From positions 80,662 to 144,661 of the forward strand of contig JAXIUW010206952.1 of the NCBI GenBank assembly GCA_035591015.1: DNA of 64,000 nt. The letters are read 5' to 3'. Numbering within the stretch: the stretch's first letter is position 1; every line of letters starts with the position of its first letter. The notes beneath the pieces were generated by a model. It saw only the letters and a program-made list of their open reading frames with translations, had not been told where the DNA came from and did no database searches. The position numbers and the translations under genes were made by a program. The stretch is from Cephalothrix simula. Lineage: Eukaryota; Nemertea; Palaeonemertea; Archinemertea; Cephalotrichidae. Positions 1 to 8,440 of this stretch are shown here, one piece after another.

Positions 1-445
1 ATAACTTTTCTCCATCAAACTCGTCTAGAGTACCCCGAATGTTAGTCGTTAAGCTACTTTTAGTATTATTTTGATTAGTGCCGTTCTCTTGATGACTATC
101 TTGGTTCTGCTCTAAATCATGGCTGCGGTCAACAACAATCAACACATCTTTACCAATAGACAGCTTAAAGTCTCGTGGGGTTTTTAGTTTACGATTGATA
201 CCCGGGGTAGATACTTCAAGGTTAAATGAGTGCTCAATTAAGTCTTCTACATCTAAAATCCGATTAGCATATTCGCTTATGCGGGCGCAGTCATCAATGC
301 CGGTTCGGCCGCTAGCACTTTCTATGGTTAGGCGCACTATTGAATTTTTACCCGGAAAATAATCTGCTGATACTAGCTGATAGCCCATTTTTTGTAAGGG
401 GTGGTCTAAAAGATCATATAGCCGCTGCGTTATGTCGGTGAGCAC
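1..445 (-). CDS. rimP: Ribosome maturation factor RimP (5' part, runs off the window)
   Basis: RimP helps 30S subunit maturation in the cytoplasm. Read on the minus strand from a GTG at 445, the product begins VLTDITQRLYDLLDHPLQKM and contains the family hallmarks: GYQLVSADY, a LTIES strand, GIDDCARISEYANRILDVEDLI, and the signature LEVSTPGINRKL (usually LEVSSPGLDRPL). After that comes a strand (VLIVVDR), then a Q/N-rich insert (about residues 121-135) before the C-terminal SH3-like part, which is cut by the window edge. Such an insert is unusual for RimP. No ATG or clear Shine-Dalgarno lies near the start, so the GTG is a guess. nusA would be expected further left, outside the window. Identity is firm; the start is not. 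Confidence 0.85.
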   Translation of the reverse strand, partial: MLTDITQRLYDLLDHPLQKMGYQLVSADYFPGKNSIVRLTIESASGRTGIDDCARISEYANRILDVEDLIEHSFNLEVSTPGINRKLKTPRDFKLSIGKDVLIVVDRSHDLEQNQDSHQENGTNQNNTKSSLTTNIRGTLDEFDGEKL

Positions 446-534
446 TGCGCAATAAAATTGATTGATTTTCAATAACCCAAACAACAGCAAATGATACTAA
501 AGATAATTCAGAAAGGCAATTTTCAGCAAGATAA

Positions 535-1365
535 CTAGGTGAATAACCACAAAAAACTTACTGTAAGCAATAGCCCTGAAGCATTGATGCGCTTGTTGGC
601 TAGTGCATCTGGGTACCAATTTTGATTAATAGGTGCGCTACGCGCCATAATGTATAATAACTCAATGCGGCTGCCAATGTTGGCTACGGTGGTGTCTACC
701 CCAACCGATACGCTGCCCACCGGAAAACTGTAAAATGATCCGCTTGCACTGGGAATGCTGCTGAAATCAAATAATACAGAACTTTTTAGAAAGCCTATTC
801 CCAACCCTACAAAAGGATTAATTGATTCTGGCGTAGACCTAAGTAAAAAATAACGCAGAGGCATCAAGAACAAATATAAGTCGGCACTGAGTGACGGCGT
901 ATTAGGGTTTTTAATAGTTAGATTAGGCAGGGCATCATTTTCTGTTTGATAGAAGTGCCAATAGCTTGCGCCTACGCTAAATGCTCCCCCGTAAGGCAGA
1001 TGAATGTTCCAGAGATATTCTAGTCCAAACTGAGGCATATAGCTCAGAAACTTAGCAAAGCCACTAAGGTTAAGATCAGTTTTATCGCCCCATACAGCTA
1101 AGCTAACATTGGTGATATAGCTAGAGTCTTTGTAGAATGAATTCTGAGCAATACTGCTAAAGAGATGCTGATCCATTTTGTATGTAGAAATAATAGGAAT
1201 AGTCAGCTTAAAGCCAACGGGAGTGATATACTGGTCTTGCCCATAAGTTAGCGAGGGCTTAGTGAATATTAGACCAACCAAGCCCAAATAAAGTATGGCC
1301 TTGAGCCATTTTCGGCTTAGAGAGTAAAGCCCTGAAGAGGTGCTGTTGAATGTAGAGCGTACCAC
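535..1365 (-). CDS. Exported outer-membrane beta-barrel-like protein, unassigned
   Basis: Unrecognised secreted protein. A hydrophobic signal stretch (AILYLGLVGLIFTKPS) ends in a likely signal peptidase site at TYGQ. The rest alternates aromatic and polar strands (YLWNIHLPYGGAFSVGASYWHFY, NPFVGLGIGFL) and ends in LLLTVSFLWLF, a C-terminal aromatic strand like those of outer-membrane barrels. The open frame extends to 1530, but that would overlap the divergent gene at 1461, and the region before the signal peptide does not look coding. I place the start at the GTG at 1365, without a good ribosome site. The gene lies upstream of rimP in the same direction. It could be an OmpW/OmpA-like small barrel; no family call is made. 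Confidence 0.6.
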   Translation of the reverse strand: MVRSTFNSTSSGLYSLSRKWLKAILYLGLVGLIFTKPSLTYGQDQYITPVGFKLTIPIISTYKMDQHLFSSIAQNSFYKDSSYITNVSLAVWGDKTDLNLSGFAKFLSYMPQFGLEYLWNIHLPYGGAFSVGASYWHFYQTENDALPNLTIKNPNTPSLSADLYLFLMPLRYFLLRSTPESINPFVGLGIGFLKSSVLFDFSSIPSASGSFYSFPVGSVSVGVDTTVANIGSRIELLYIMARSAPINQNWYPDALANKRINASGLLLTVSFLWLFT

Positions 1366-1460
1366 GCTATTTATTGCAAGAAACTTTGAAAAGCGATAGT
1401 AAAGCCTCGCCAAGTTATTGTTATATTGTGCGATTACTACTGTGCTATTGCCGGCAACAG

Positions 1461-2216
1461 ATGATGAGCTATCATAGCATGATATTAGATTTCGTGAGTT
1501 GGATGCCGGTATTGCTGTATAGCTCGGCATGGGGCTGCCTTGCCATTGATCAGCGCAGATTAGCGTTGATCTTTAGCTCTATGGGCTGTGGAGCTCAGAT
1601 TGTATTGCTGATCATCTTGGCTAATCGGTTAGAGCCATTGTGGCCGATGGTGTTAGTTATGGCGGTGATGCTGGCACTTTTGGCACTGTGGCAAAACAGA
1701 ATGGCTGTGCTGATGGCGCAACCCGTGGCGATTTTAGCCTTGATTGTGCTGTTGACAGTGCAAATTGCGCCCACGCCTCCCGTGGATCAAGGTTTTCTGC
1801 TATTACTACATATAATTTTTGTGCTGATAGGCTATGTTGTTTTTGCCTTATCGTGCTTGCTGAGCATTGCGTATCTATATAAAAGTGGCCAGCTTAAAAG
1901 TTCTAGGCTTCTAACGCCAAACTTACCGCCATTAGGAGTGCTTGAAACGTGGAGCACTAACCTAATTGTACCCGGCTTTGTGTGTATGACAGTGGGTATA
2001 ATGTTAGGAGTTTTTCTGCCACAAACGCTTCCAGAGCAGTTGCTTAGTTTTCGCCAAGTGGCAGCTATGGTGGTTTGGCTATGCTACTTTATTTTGTTAT
2101 TTAGACGGGCGTTATTTGGAGTGCATGGTCGGCATAACGCTCAATTGGCAATTATTGGTTTTGTAGCGGTTAATGCCATACTGATTTACGAATTAATTGA
2201 CTGGTCATGGCGATGA
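1461..2216 (+). CDS. ypjD: CcsA/YpjD-type cytochrome c assembly family membrane protein
   Basis: Integral membrane protein of about 251 residues with roughly eight hydrophobic segments. It resembles the YpjD/HemX/CcsA group: a conserved histidine at the head of a segment (LLHIIFVLIGYVVFALSCLL) and the motif LPPLGVLETWSTNLIVPGF, which matches the conserved LPSL..LE......GF region. CcsA proper handles haem in c-type cytochrome maturation; the role of YpjD homologues is poorly defined. The frame opens at 1374, but ATG codons at 1461, 1464 and 1479 are better starts and avoid a long overlap with the divergent gene. It is the first gene of a rightward run and overlaps the next gene by 10 bases, suggesting cotranscription. 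Confidence 0.7.
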   Translation: MMSYHSMILDFVSWMPVLLYSSAWGCLAIDQRRLALIFSSMGCGAQIVLLIILANRLEPLWPMVLVMAVMLALLALWQNRMAVLMAQPVAILALIVLLTVQIAPTPPVDQGFLLLLHIIFVLIGYVVFALSCLLSIAYLYKSGQLKSSRLLTPNLPPLGVLETWSTNLIVPGFVCMTVGIMLGVFLPQTLPEQLLSFRQVAAMVVWLCYFILLFRRALFGVHGRHNAQLAIIGFVAVNAILIYELIDWSWR

Positions 2217-2611
2217 TACATCAATGGCAACATGTTGGGTTATGCTTAGGGCTGTGTTGTGTGATGCTCTTATCGGGTTGTTCTACTGAAAAAAAGCCTA
2301 CCACGCCCAAGGTTAAGCAGCAGCAGCTACGTAACCCCTTGAGCACTGATAATTCTAGCTTTAGTATTACCAACCCGGGTCAGCGTAATGCTTCAGCTAC
2401 TGGTATTGGATGTGGGCATGACTTAAAAGAGGCTCGTCTTGCGGCGCAGAATGTGGCACGTTATAACCTGCGGAGTATAACGGGCAACATCAATATAAGA
2501 GTTGGCTATACTTTTTTAAGAGAGTTATCTGAGGCAGAGAGCAGCCGGTTCATACAGTCTCAGCAGAAAAAATGCCTTGAGGTTCAGGCATATCTTAATC
2601 CGGGTTATTAG
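2207..2611 (+). CDS. Small lipoprotein, unassigned
   Basis: A 134-residue protein with a type II signal peptide: hydrophobic stretch VGLCLGLCCVMLL followed by the lipobox LSGC, so it is probably anchored through its cysteine to a membrane facing the periplasm. The mature part has a Ser/Thr/Asn-rich linker and then a compact region with HDLKEARLAAQNVARYNLRS, similar in style to the small LPP20-like or amyloid-response lipoproteins, and two further cysteines. It overlaps the upstream gene by 10 bases and its stop codon touches the next start. I do not recognise the family. Confidence 0.65.
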   Translation: MAMIHQWQHVGLCLGLCCVMLLSGCSTEKKPTTPKVKQQQLRNPLSTDNSSFSITNPGQRNASATGIGCGHDLKEARLAAQNVARYNLRSITGNINIRVGYTFLRELSEAESSRFIQSQQKKCLEVQAYLNPGY

Positions 2612-3202
2612 TTGTTTAGATTAATCATACGCATAAAAAGATTAAGGGTACGCTGGCGGCGCAGATGGTTCACAACTCGCCGCTCGTTACTTACGGCCAA
2701 TCAGCGTGATGCTATGGTCAAAACTGTCCAGTTTATGGCTATAGTTTTGGCAGCAGCTCATATAGTGGCCTTATTGCTGTTTCCTAATGGTCACTTATTT
2801 ATTGAGAAGGCTAATGATGTCAACGACATTAGTCATCTATCACAGCTAAAACTTTTTTACGTGGATGACAGCTTTGGATTTTACCGTGCTGTAGAAGATG
2901 ACGGTTACATAGTCTATCGGATATATACCGAAGATGGCCAGATTATAGATGGTTCGCTACCCCAGTTTATTAGCCCCCGTCTGCGCTATGATCGCTGGGC
3001 TATGATGTTTAATAAGCTCAGCGAAACCAAGGCCGGCGGCATACCCTTGTTTAACGAATTAATGGATTCTATGGCTGGAAAGCCTCTGCGCATGGAGATT
3101 TATGCTGCCTACCGCAATGATTACTTGCCACGCCCTAAACAGTTTTCTTTAGTTAAAATAGCCGACTACGACGGCCTGCGCAAAGTTTGGTCTGATGAAT
3201 AA
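2612..3202 (+). CDS. Single-pass membrane protein preceding an HTTM protein
   Basis: A 196-residue protein starting at a TTG directly after the previous stop; an ATG at 2714 is an alternative. It has a very basic N-terminus (IKRLRVRWRRRWFTTRR), one transmembrane helix (VQFMAIVLAAAHIVALLLF, about residues 38-57) and a soluble, probably periplasmic domain of about 130 residues (YVDDSFGFYRAVEDDGYIVY, LPQFISPRLRYDRWAMMF). Such a small anchored partner often sits next to HTTM-domain proteins, and here it overlaps the start of one by 8 bases. Function unknown; pairing with the next gene is inferred from position only. Confidence 0.65.
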   Translation: MFRLIIRIKRLRVRWRRRWFTTRRSLLTANQRDAMVKTVQFMAIVLAAAHIVALLLFPNGHLFIEKANDVNDISHLSQLKLFYVDDSFGFYRAVEDDGYIVYRIYTEDGQIIDGSLPQFISPRLRYDRWAMMFNKLSETKAGGIPLFNELMDSMAGKPLRMEIYAAYRNDYLPRPKQFSLVKIADYDGLRKVWSDE

Positions 3203-4112
3203 ACTAGGCACTCCACGGTTTTATAGGCTCATTCATGGGTTTTGGATTTTTGAAACTCCCGATTTGAATAGAATTATTATTCGCTTTGGTTTGGGCAGCT
3301 TACTTATTTATAGCCTGCTGATTAGAATACCAGATTGGCGAATGCAGTCATCGGCAATCACTAACATAGTTGTGGCGGGCTATGACACGCCCTTTTATGA
3401 GTGGGCAATGCGCATCAATATTTTGAATTGGTTTGCAGACCCCATTTGGATTTGGGTAGTGCATATCGTATTTATACTATCGGCACTGGCATTGGCTTTT
3501 AATTATCGGCCGGCTCTGATGAGCTTAATTTGTGTGGCCTTGCAGTTTTTTTATATTAGTTATCGGCCAGCTCTTTTTTTGAGCTTTGATGGCCTAATGT
3601 TCTTGGTGCTGTTTTACTTGGCCATTACAGAACTTTTGGCGACCTTTGAACACCGAATACTCTTGTCTTCGGTGGCGTGGCGCACATTTCAGTTGCATTT
3701 ATGTGTATTGTATTTTCAGTCGGGTATTGGTCGGCTTCATTCAGATTGGCTAAGTGGCATAGCGTTGCAGCAACCCAATTTGCAAGAGATAGCCACCTCA
3801 ACCAATTTAATTTTAGAGACCGGAAACCTGATGAGTGTGGTCTTAACCGCCGTTATATTATTTGATTTATTCTACGGAGTTTTGGTGTGGATACATCCAC
3901 TACGGCTGTTTTGGTTGCTATTGATGGTCATCGTCCATCTTGTTTTAGGGTTTATATACAGTGCAATGCTCTTTAACTTACTGATGATAGTGGCCAGCTT
4001 GGTCTTTTTGAACCGCTACGAGATGCAAACTTTAATGCATATTGTCTATAACACATTGATATATTTATGGAATATGGGAGTGAAAATTAATGATGCCCAA
4101 CGCAAGCGTTAA
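3195..4112 (+). CDS. HTTM-domain (gamma-carboxylase-like) membrane protein
   Basis: A 305-residue polytopic membrane protein with about seven hydrophobic segments. Its overall pattern resembles the HTTM domain shared with vitamin K-dependent gamma-carboxylase: first helix after ETPDLNRIIIRFGLGSLLIY, a loop with DTPFYEW, the segment LFLSFDGLMFLVLFYL, and the stretch LHLCVLYFQSGIGRLHSDWLSGIAL, which matches the conserved Q-x5-K/R-x5-W-x-G-A region of bacterial HTTM proteins. Bacterial members lack a proven activity. The gene overlaps its neighbours on both sides, so it is part of a tight operon with the anchored protein at 2612 and the transporter at 4090. Confidence 0.65.
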   Translation: MNKLGTPRFYRLIHGFWIFETPDLNRIIIRFGLGSLLIYSLLIRIPDWRMQSSAITNIVVAGYDTPFYEWAMRINILNWFADPIWIWVVHIVFILSALALAFNYRPALMSLICVALQFFYISYRPALFLSFDGLMFLVLFYLAITELLATFEHRILLSSVAWRTFQLHLCVLYFQSGIGRLHSDWLSGIALQQPNLQEIATSTNLILETGNLMSVVLTAVILFDLFYGVLVWIHPLRLFWLLLMVIVHLVLGFIYSAMLFNLLMIVASLVFLNRYEMQTLMHIVYNTLIYLWNMGVKINDAQRKR

Positions 4113-4749
4113 TAAAGAATCAATTAAAGATAAAGAATTGCCTTTTTTTGTGGCCTTGGTGCTGATATTTGGCAGTTGCTTAGTAGTGGCCAATATAACG
4201 GCCTTCAAGATGTTCACCATTGCCGGATTAGTTGTTCCAGCGGGAGTATTTGCCTATTCAATCACCTTTATGATCACCGATGTGGTCAGTGAGGTTTGGG
4301 GGCGGCGCTATGGTCAGCTGTTGGTTTATGGTGGTCTGCTGGTTTTGTTGGTGCAGTGGCTGCTGGTGTGGTTGGCTATTAGCTTGCCGCCGGTGGGTTT
4401 TTGGGGCTTTCAAGAAGAGTTTCAGCTTATTTTGGCTGCGGGCAATCGCATTGTTATAGCTAGCGCGGTAACCTTTATTATCAGTCAATCCTTGGATGTA
4501 TGGGTGTTCCACAAGCTCCGCAATCTATTAGCGGGGCGACATTTGTGGTTACGCAATAACGCTTCTACAATAGTATCGCAGTTGGTTGACACGACAATCT
4601 TTATCACCATAGCCTTCTATGGCGTATTCCCGATAATGCCCGCCATTATTGGCCAGTTTACGGTTAAGCTAATTATAGCTCTTTGTGATACACCGCTGGT
4701 CTACGGGTTGGTTTACTTGATTAGAAATAGCTCAGGCTCTAAAAAATAG
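4090..4749 (+). CDS. yhhQ: YhhQ/VUT-family queuosine-precursor transporter
   Basis: Inner-membrane importer of 219 residues. The family takes up queuosine precursors (preQ0/preQ1) for tRNA modification. Recognisable segments: FGSCLVVANITAFKMF at the first helix, AYSITFMITDVVSEVWGR (the family's most conserved motif, with ITD..SE.YG), SQSLDVWVFHKLR, and NNASTIVSQLVDTTIFITIAFYG (conserved S..SQ..DT..F). About six transmembrane helices. The ATG at 4090 overlaps the end of the HTTM gene by 23 bases. No preQ1 riboswitch is possible in such an overlap. The specific substrate is inferred from the family. Confidence 0.85.
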   Translation: MMPNASVNKESIKDKELPFFVALVLIFGSCLVVANITAFKMFTIAGLVVPAGVFAYSITFMITDVVSEVWGRRYGQLLVYGGLLVLLVQWLLVWLAISLPPVGFWGFQEEFQLILAAGNRIVIASAVTFIISQSLDVWVFHKLRNLLAGRHLWLRNNASTIVSQLVDTTIFITIAFYGVFPIMPAIIGQFTVKLIIALCDTPLVYGLVYLIRNSSGSKK

Positions 4750-4793
4750 CGGAAACAACTTAGCCAGCGTCAGTGTTAGCAAGCTGGAAGTGC

Positions 4794-5027
4794 TCATGCC
4801 CATCTAATAAGGCCTATAATAGCAGAAGTGGCATAGAAGAATTGTAGACATAAGAATGCCCAACGCTTGTCGATTACTGCCCATGCAGCGAAGGGAACGG
4901 TAGAGAGTAGTAGAAGGGCGAAGCCAAAGATTTCGTTACCAGTATTAGATGCTACAAGTAAAGAGTAAATGATTGCTAAAGCTGACCCAGAAAATTCAAA
5001 AATTGTGATTAGTTTGTTTTTTGTCAT
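4794..5027 (-). CDS. Small membrane protein, possible integron cassette gene
   Basis: A 77-residue protein with three hydrophobic segments (SALAIIYSLLVASN, FGFALLLLSTVPFAAWAVI, FLCLQFFYATSAIIGLIRW). The layout, with W in the middle loop and a terminal IGLIRW, resembles small PnuC/SemiSWEET-like cassette proteins, but I make no functional call. It lies in opposite orientation to the flanking yhhQ gene and is bounded upstream by an attC-like element at 5048-5117. Genes of this size and type are common in integron cassettes, where each gene is followed by its own recombination site. The downstream site expected at 4740-4793 is not clear. Confidence 0.55.
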   Translation of the reverse strand: MTKNKLITIFEFSGSALAIIYSLLVASNTGNEIFGFALLLLSTVPFAAWAVIDKRWAFLCLQFFYATSAIIGLIRWA

Positions 5028-5047
5028 GGAACAAACAAGAATGTTGT

Positions 5048-5117
5048 ATGCCTGACGCCCGGTAGAGGCGCACAGTGAAAGCGATATGTTTGACAGCCTG
5101 CCAAAGCGATTGGTTAG
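5048..5117 (-). other. attC-like recombination site (candidate)
   Basis: Between the two small leftward genes. On the minus strand it begins GCCTAAC (perfect RYYYAAC core) and ends about 70 bases later in GTCAGGC, one base off GTTRRRY, so the ends are inverted complements. The inner arms pair poorly by eye, which keeps this a candidate only. Confidence 0.4.
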
Positions 5118-5119
5118 GC

Positions 5120-5614
5120 TTAATTTAGCTTCTTCATTTGTTTTCGTAATGAGTCTGGCACATCTTGCAATAGCACAATAGAAATACTCCCATCCGTAGT
5201 GTTATTATTATGTGTAGACTTTTCGCCTAAAGATGCCGATATTTGTTCAGGAGAAAGTGTATACATTCCCCCATTAAAAGGATCTACAATAAGCCATCCT
5301 ATTAATCCTCCAAAAAATAAATTCCCACCGATATACCAAAAATTCACGCCAGATCTAATTGGTATTTGTTGCTCCATATATCCGTCTTTAGAAATTTTTA
5401 CCATGTAGTTTTTCTCGCCAAAATAAGTATCATCGCTCTTTTGTAGAGTAACAGTTGTTGGCGTTTTCCCATTAAATACCATAGCACCTATTTCATTGGT
5501 GATGAGTACGTTTGCTTCACTTGGAGTGCTTGATATAGGCACTATCTGTGTTTCGTCCCCTACTATTGTCGCACACCCTCCCGCTCCGAGAAGTAATCCC
5601 ATTACAATAACCAC
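5120..5614 (-). CDS. PEGA-like lipoprotein, possible integron cassette gene
   Basis: A 164-residue lipoprotein: short hydrophobic leader (MVIVMGLLLGAGGC) with lipobox GAGGC, followed by ATIVGDETQIVPISSTPSEA. That opening, with a strand such as ANVLITNEIGAMVFNGKTPTTV and later KISKDGYMEQQIPI, is typical of PEGA-type carbohydrate-binding-like lipoproteins. A hydrophobic, glycine-rich segment follows (YIGGNLFFGGLIGWLIVDPF), then a polar C-terminus. It is the second of two small genes read leftward between attC-like sites at 5048-5117 and 5645-5703. The molecular role is not known. Confidence 0.65.
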   Translation of the reverse strand: MVIVMGLLLGAGGCATIVGDETQIVPISSTPSEANVLITNEIGAMVFNGKTPTTVTLQKSDDTYFGEKNYMVKISKDGYMEQQIPIRSGVNFWYIGGNLFFGGLIGWLIVDPFNGGMYTLSPEQISASLGEKSTHNNNTTDGSISIVLLQDVPDSLRKQMKKLN

Positions 5615-5644
5615 TGGTACGATTTGATTTTTAATTTCATATCT

Positions 5645-5703
5645 CCTTTTTTAAGCCTAACCCCTCAGCCGGTGCATCAGCACCCGCTGGAGTGGTCTGT
5701 TAG
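5645..5703 (-). other. attC-like recombination site (candidate)
   Basis: Immediately upstream of the PEGA-like lipoprotein gene. On the minus strand it ends in GTTAGGC (perfect GTTRRRY core) and begins ACTAAC near the other end. The arms pair as an imperfect stem (CACTCCAGC against GCTGAGGGG, with bulges), the usual attC shape. This is better supported than the site at 5048-5117, but no integrase is seen. Confidence 0.5.
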
Positions 5704-5818
5704 TTCTATTCCAATTCTGGCAAGTAATCTGCCAGCACTGTATATCAATTCTCAAGTAGTGTAAAGCCCCTTGCTGAGGTTGTTAGGGGTGAAATCCTTA
5801 ACCAGCTAAACTTCAAAC

Positions 5819-5848
5819 CTACCCTTGCTTAATCTAAGCAAGGGTAGG
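5819..5848. repeat. Perfect hairpin between otsA and the cassette region
   Basis: An inverted repeat with arms of 13 bases (TACCCTTGCTTAA-type arm) and a three-base loop. About 30 bases before it lies a partial copy (5779-5796) of the GGTTGTTAGGGGTG repeat seen at 35871 and 36887. It may terminate otsA, but no T-run follows. Confidence 0.6.
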
Positions 5849-5927
5849 GCAACTCAAATATAGCTTAAATGAGATGCCTGACGAGGGTATTGCTGTTTTA
5901 ACAGTAAGGCGAGCACTTCGGTTATAG

Positions 5928-7418
5928 CTAACCCTGCCACCACCAAGAAATATCTAAGGCTGAAGACTCTTTTGATGGACGAGGACTAAAATACTGCGTG
6001 CCTTCTTCTAAGTCCTCAGCAGCACCAAGAAAAGAGTTAACCCAGTCAAATACATCATGAGTTTTAATTATGCGGCGGATATCAGTCATTCTTGAGGTGC
6101 GTTCTTCTTTGGGCATGTGGTAGATCATATTGATGGCATCAGCAACGCCTTCTATGTCATGCGGATTGACCAACACCGCTGCTGATTTAAGTTGTTCGGC
6201 AGCACCGGCGAATTCACTAAGCATCAATACGCTGTCGTGCTTAGTTGAGGCGCAGTATTCTTTGGCAACAAGGTTCATGCCATCTTCTAGGGGAGTAATC
6301 ATGCCAACTTCAGATACTCTGTAGTAGGCCATAAGTTCATCTCTGCTGAGAGAGCGATATTGATAGTGAATAGGCTGCCAAGTGCTGGTAGCAAACTGGC
6401 CATTAATTTGTCCGATAAGGTGTTCTATTTTATGTTTAAGATTGTCATAAGCAACTATTGATGAGCGACTAGGAACCACCACCTGAATAAGACTGATGTT
6501 TCCGCGTAGCTCTGGAAAGCGTTGCAATGCACTGCGGAAAGATTTTAGCTTGTAGGGCAAGCCCTTAGTGTAATCAAGGCGATCAATGCCAATAAACTTT
6601 TTGCACGAGATATAGCTGTTAATTTTGTTTAATTCGGTTTTAACTTGCCGTCCACGAGCATCTTGGGCAAATTTTTCGTAGTCTATGCCAATTGGAAAAT
6701 AGCCCACTCGTGTTTTTCTGTCTTCAACCACAATGTCTTGCACAACACCATCGCCAACACATTGAATATCTTTACTGAACCAGCGCATTGAGTGCAAAAA
6801 ATTATACTTGTCGCGTGAGGTTTGAAAGCCCAGCAGGTCGTACTGTAGTAAGGCTTCCATCAATTGCTTGCGCCATGGCAGCTTTATAAAGATGTCTTTG
6901 GGCGGAAAAGGTATGTGTAAGAAGAAGCCAATTCTGTTGGTGCTACCCAGCTTACGCAAAAAACCGCCGCAATTAATAAGTTGATAGTCATTAATCCACA
7001 AAAAATCGTGCTGCGATGCGTTTTCGTGAACTATCTTGGCGAACTTTTTATTGGCACTAAGATAGGCATCCCAATACTCGCTATTAAAGTTGCAGCGTGA
7101 CTGCATAGAATGAAACAGTGGCCAAATCGCCTCATTAGAAAAGCCTAGATAGAAGTTATCTATTTCATTCCGATCTAGGTCTACGGGATGCATAGAGAAG
7201 TCTAGCAAACGGTTTTGTTCTTCAATAACCTCGTTTAGGCCATAGTTGTTGCGAGCGCCGGGCCAGCCAATCCAAGTGCCTCCAATACGACTAATAGTAG
7301 GACCCATAGCTGTCACCAAACCGCCTGAGCTTGGCTTAACCACCCAGCCTCCCAAACTTTGGTGGCAAGTGATCGGCAAGCGATTAGAAACAACAACTAA
7401 CGAACCTTCAATGCTCAT
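5928..7418 (-). CDS. otsA: Trehalose-6-phosphate synthase
   Basis: GT20-family enzyme that joins UDP-glucose (or another NDP-glucose) and glucose-6-phosphate to give trehalose-6-phosphate in the cytoplasm. Motifs in order: VVSNRLPI, SGGLVTAMGP, GGTWIGWPG, WPLFHSM, FLWINDYQL, IGFFLHIPFPPKDIF, LLGFQTSRDKYNF, FPIGIDYEKF, GIDRLDYTKGLPYKL and TPLEDGMNLVAKEYCA, all expected for catalytic OtsA. About 496 residues, a little over E. coli OtsA. I start at the ATG at 7418, which has a GGAGGTG ribosome site 5-6 bases upstream and forms an ATGA overlap with the otsB stop, rather than at the frame opening at 7454. Translational coupling to otsB is likely. Confidence 0.95.
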   Translation of the reverse strand: MSIEGSLVVVSNRLPITCHQSLGGWVVKPSSGGLVTAMGPTISRIGGTWIGWPGARNNYGLNEVIEEQNRLLDFSMHPVDLDRNEIDNFYLGFSNEAIWPLFHSMQSRCNFNSEYWDAYLSANKKFAKIVHENASQHDFLWINDYQLINCGGFLRKLGSTNRIGFFLHIPFPPKDIFIKLPWRKQLMEALLQYDLLGFQTSRDKYNFLHSMRWFSKDIQCVGDGVVQDIVVEDRKTRVGYFPIGIDYEKFAQDARGRQVKTELNKINSYISCKKFIGIDRLDYTKGLPYKLKSFRSALQRFPELRGNISLIQVVVPSRSSIVAYDNLKHKIEHLIGQINGQFATSTWQPIHYQYRSLSRDELMAYYRVSEVGMITPLEDGMNLVAKEYCASTKHDSVLMLSEFAGAAEQLKSAAVLVNPHDIEGVADAINMIYHMPKEERTSRMTDIRRIIKTHDVFDWVNSFLGAAEDLEEGTQYFSPRPSKESSALDISWWWQG

Positions 7419-8215
7419 AACACGGCACCTCCGCCAGTACACATTAATAGCCAACGTTCTAAAAAATTCAGCAAGCCTTTTGGTGCTTTAATACGACAAT
7501 GGGCTAGGCTTGGTCGTGCCTCTTGCTCTACTAAAACGCATAGTGCTACGTCTCTAAGTACCAAAAAGGCATCTTCATCGGTTAGGTCATCACCCAGATA
7601 AGCTATTTTGCCACTATGATTAACACCAAGATTAGCTCCGATGATGCTACGGGCTGCATCAGCCTTGGTTTTGCCTCCAACACGTAGCTCTATGCCGCCA
7701 TTGAAGGGATGCACCACTGATTGTGGTCGTGTGCGACTCAATTTAAGCCAATTATTAAGTAGCTGCTCTTTAAGTTCTGACTCAATCTGGCGACCACGCC
7801 AGTGTATGGCAAGGCAACCGTATTTGTCTTCAAGGGCTGTTTGCCAGCTATCAGGCACTACTTCACGAGCCGTTTTGAGGAGCTGGAGATCTGCATCCGG
7901 TAGCTCTGGTCGGCTAATGTTGCCGGTGGCATCGCAACGCTCTAAGCCATGCGAACCCCACATTTCTAGGTCTAGGGGTAAGAACTTGCGCAAAACATCA
8001 ATGCTGCGGCCGCTAATGATTACCACCCGACACAGGCGACTTATTTGACTGATTAAAGGCAGCACGCCTTCATAGGGATAGGCCTGCATTCGGTCGGAAT
8101 GAAAGGGCGCTAGAGTGCCATCATAGTCAAGCATTAAAACGTGGTTTTGAAGCGAGCTGGCAGAAGAAAAAAAATCGTCTAGGCTTTGCTCCACAAAAAC
8201 CTCGCAGGATTGCAT
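7415..8215 (-). CDS. otsB: Trehalose-6-phosphate phosphatase
   Basis: HAD-superfamily phosphatase, second step of trehalose synthesis. 266 residues. Visible motifs: MLDYDGTLAPF (motif I, nucleophile Asp in DYDGT), VVIISGRSIDVL (motif II, ISGR), MWGSHGLE (family marker), GKTKADAA (motif III lysine) and AYLGDDLTDEDAF (motif IV). The gene is first in the otsB-otsA pair and its TGA overlaps the otsA ATG by four bases. Together they make trehalose, a compatible solute and stress protectant. The first ATG has no obvious strong Shine-Dalgarno. Confidence 0.95.
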   Translation of the reverse strand: MQSCEVFVEQSLDDFFSSASSLQNHVLMLDYDGTLAPFHSDRMQAYPYEGVLPLISQISRLCRVVIISGRSIDVLRKFLPLDLEMWGSHGLERCDATGNISRPELPDADLQLLKTAREVVPDSWQTALEDKYGCLAIHWRGRQIESELKEQLLNNWLKLSRTRPQSVVHPFNGGIELRVGGKTKADAARSIIGANLGVNHSGKIAYLGDDLTDEDAFLVLRDVALCVLVEQEARPSLAHCRIKAPKGLLNFLERWLLMCTGGGAVL

Positions 8216-8440
8216 AGTGATGAACAGTAACTCAACAACGCTGAGTGGCTATTGTAACACCGGATGAAAACTAAAGCTAATAGAAGGCTGATTTATGGGG
8301 ATAGATGATAGCATAAATGCCTTAAAAAAGCATTCTGTACAGCGAATTAGATGATTATTTGCGAAGTGAGGGTTCGCGGACAAGGATTGAAGGGAGGGAG
8401 TATCCAAAATAGGAATAAGAGCACACCCTTATGGGTAACG
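8216..8440. other. Intergenic gap upstream of otsB
   Basis: 225 bases between the otsB start and the end of the lipoprotein gene, presumably holding the otsBA promoter (read leftward). No confident promoter, operator or hairpin is recognisable by eye. Confidence 0.3.
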
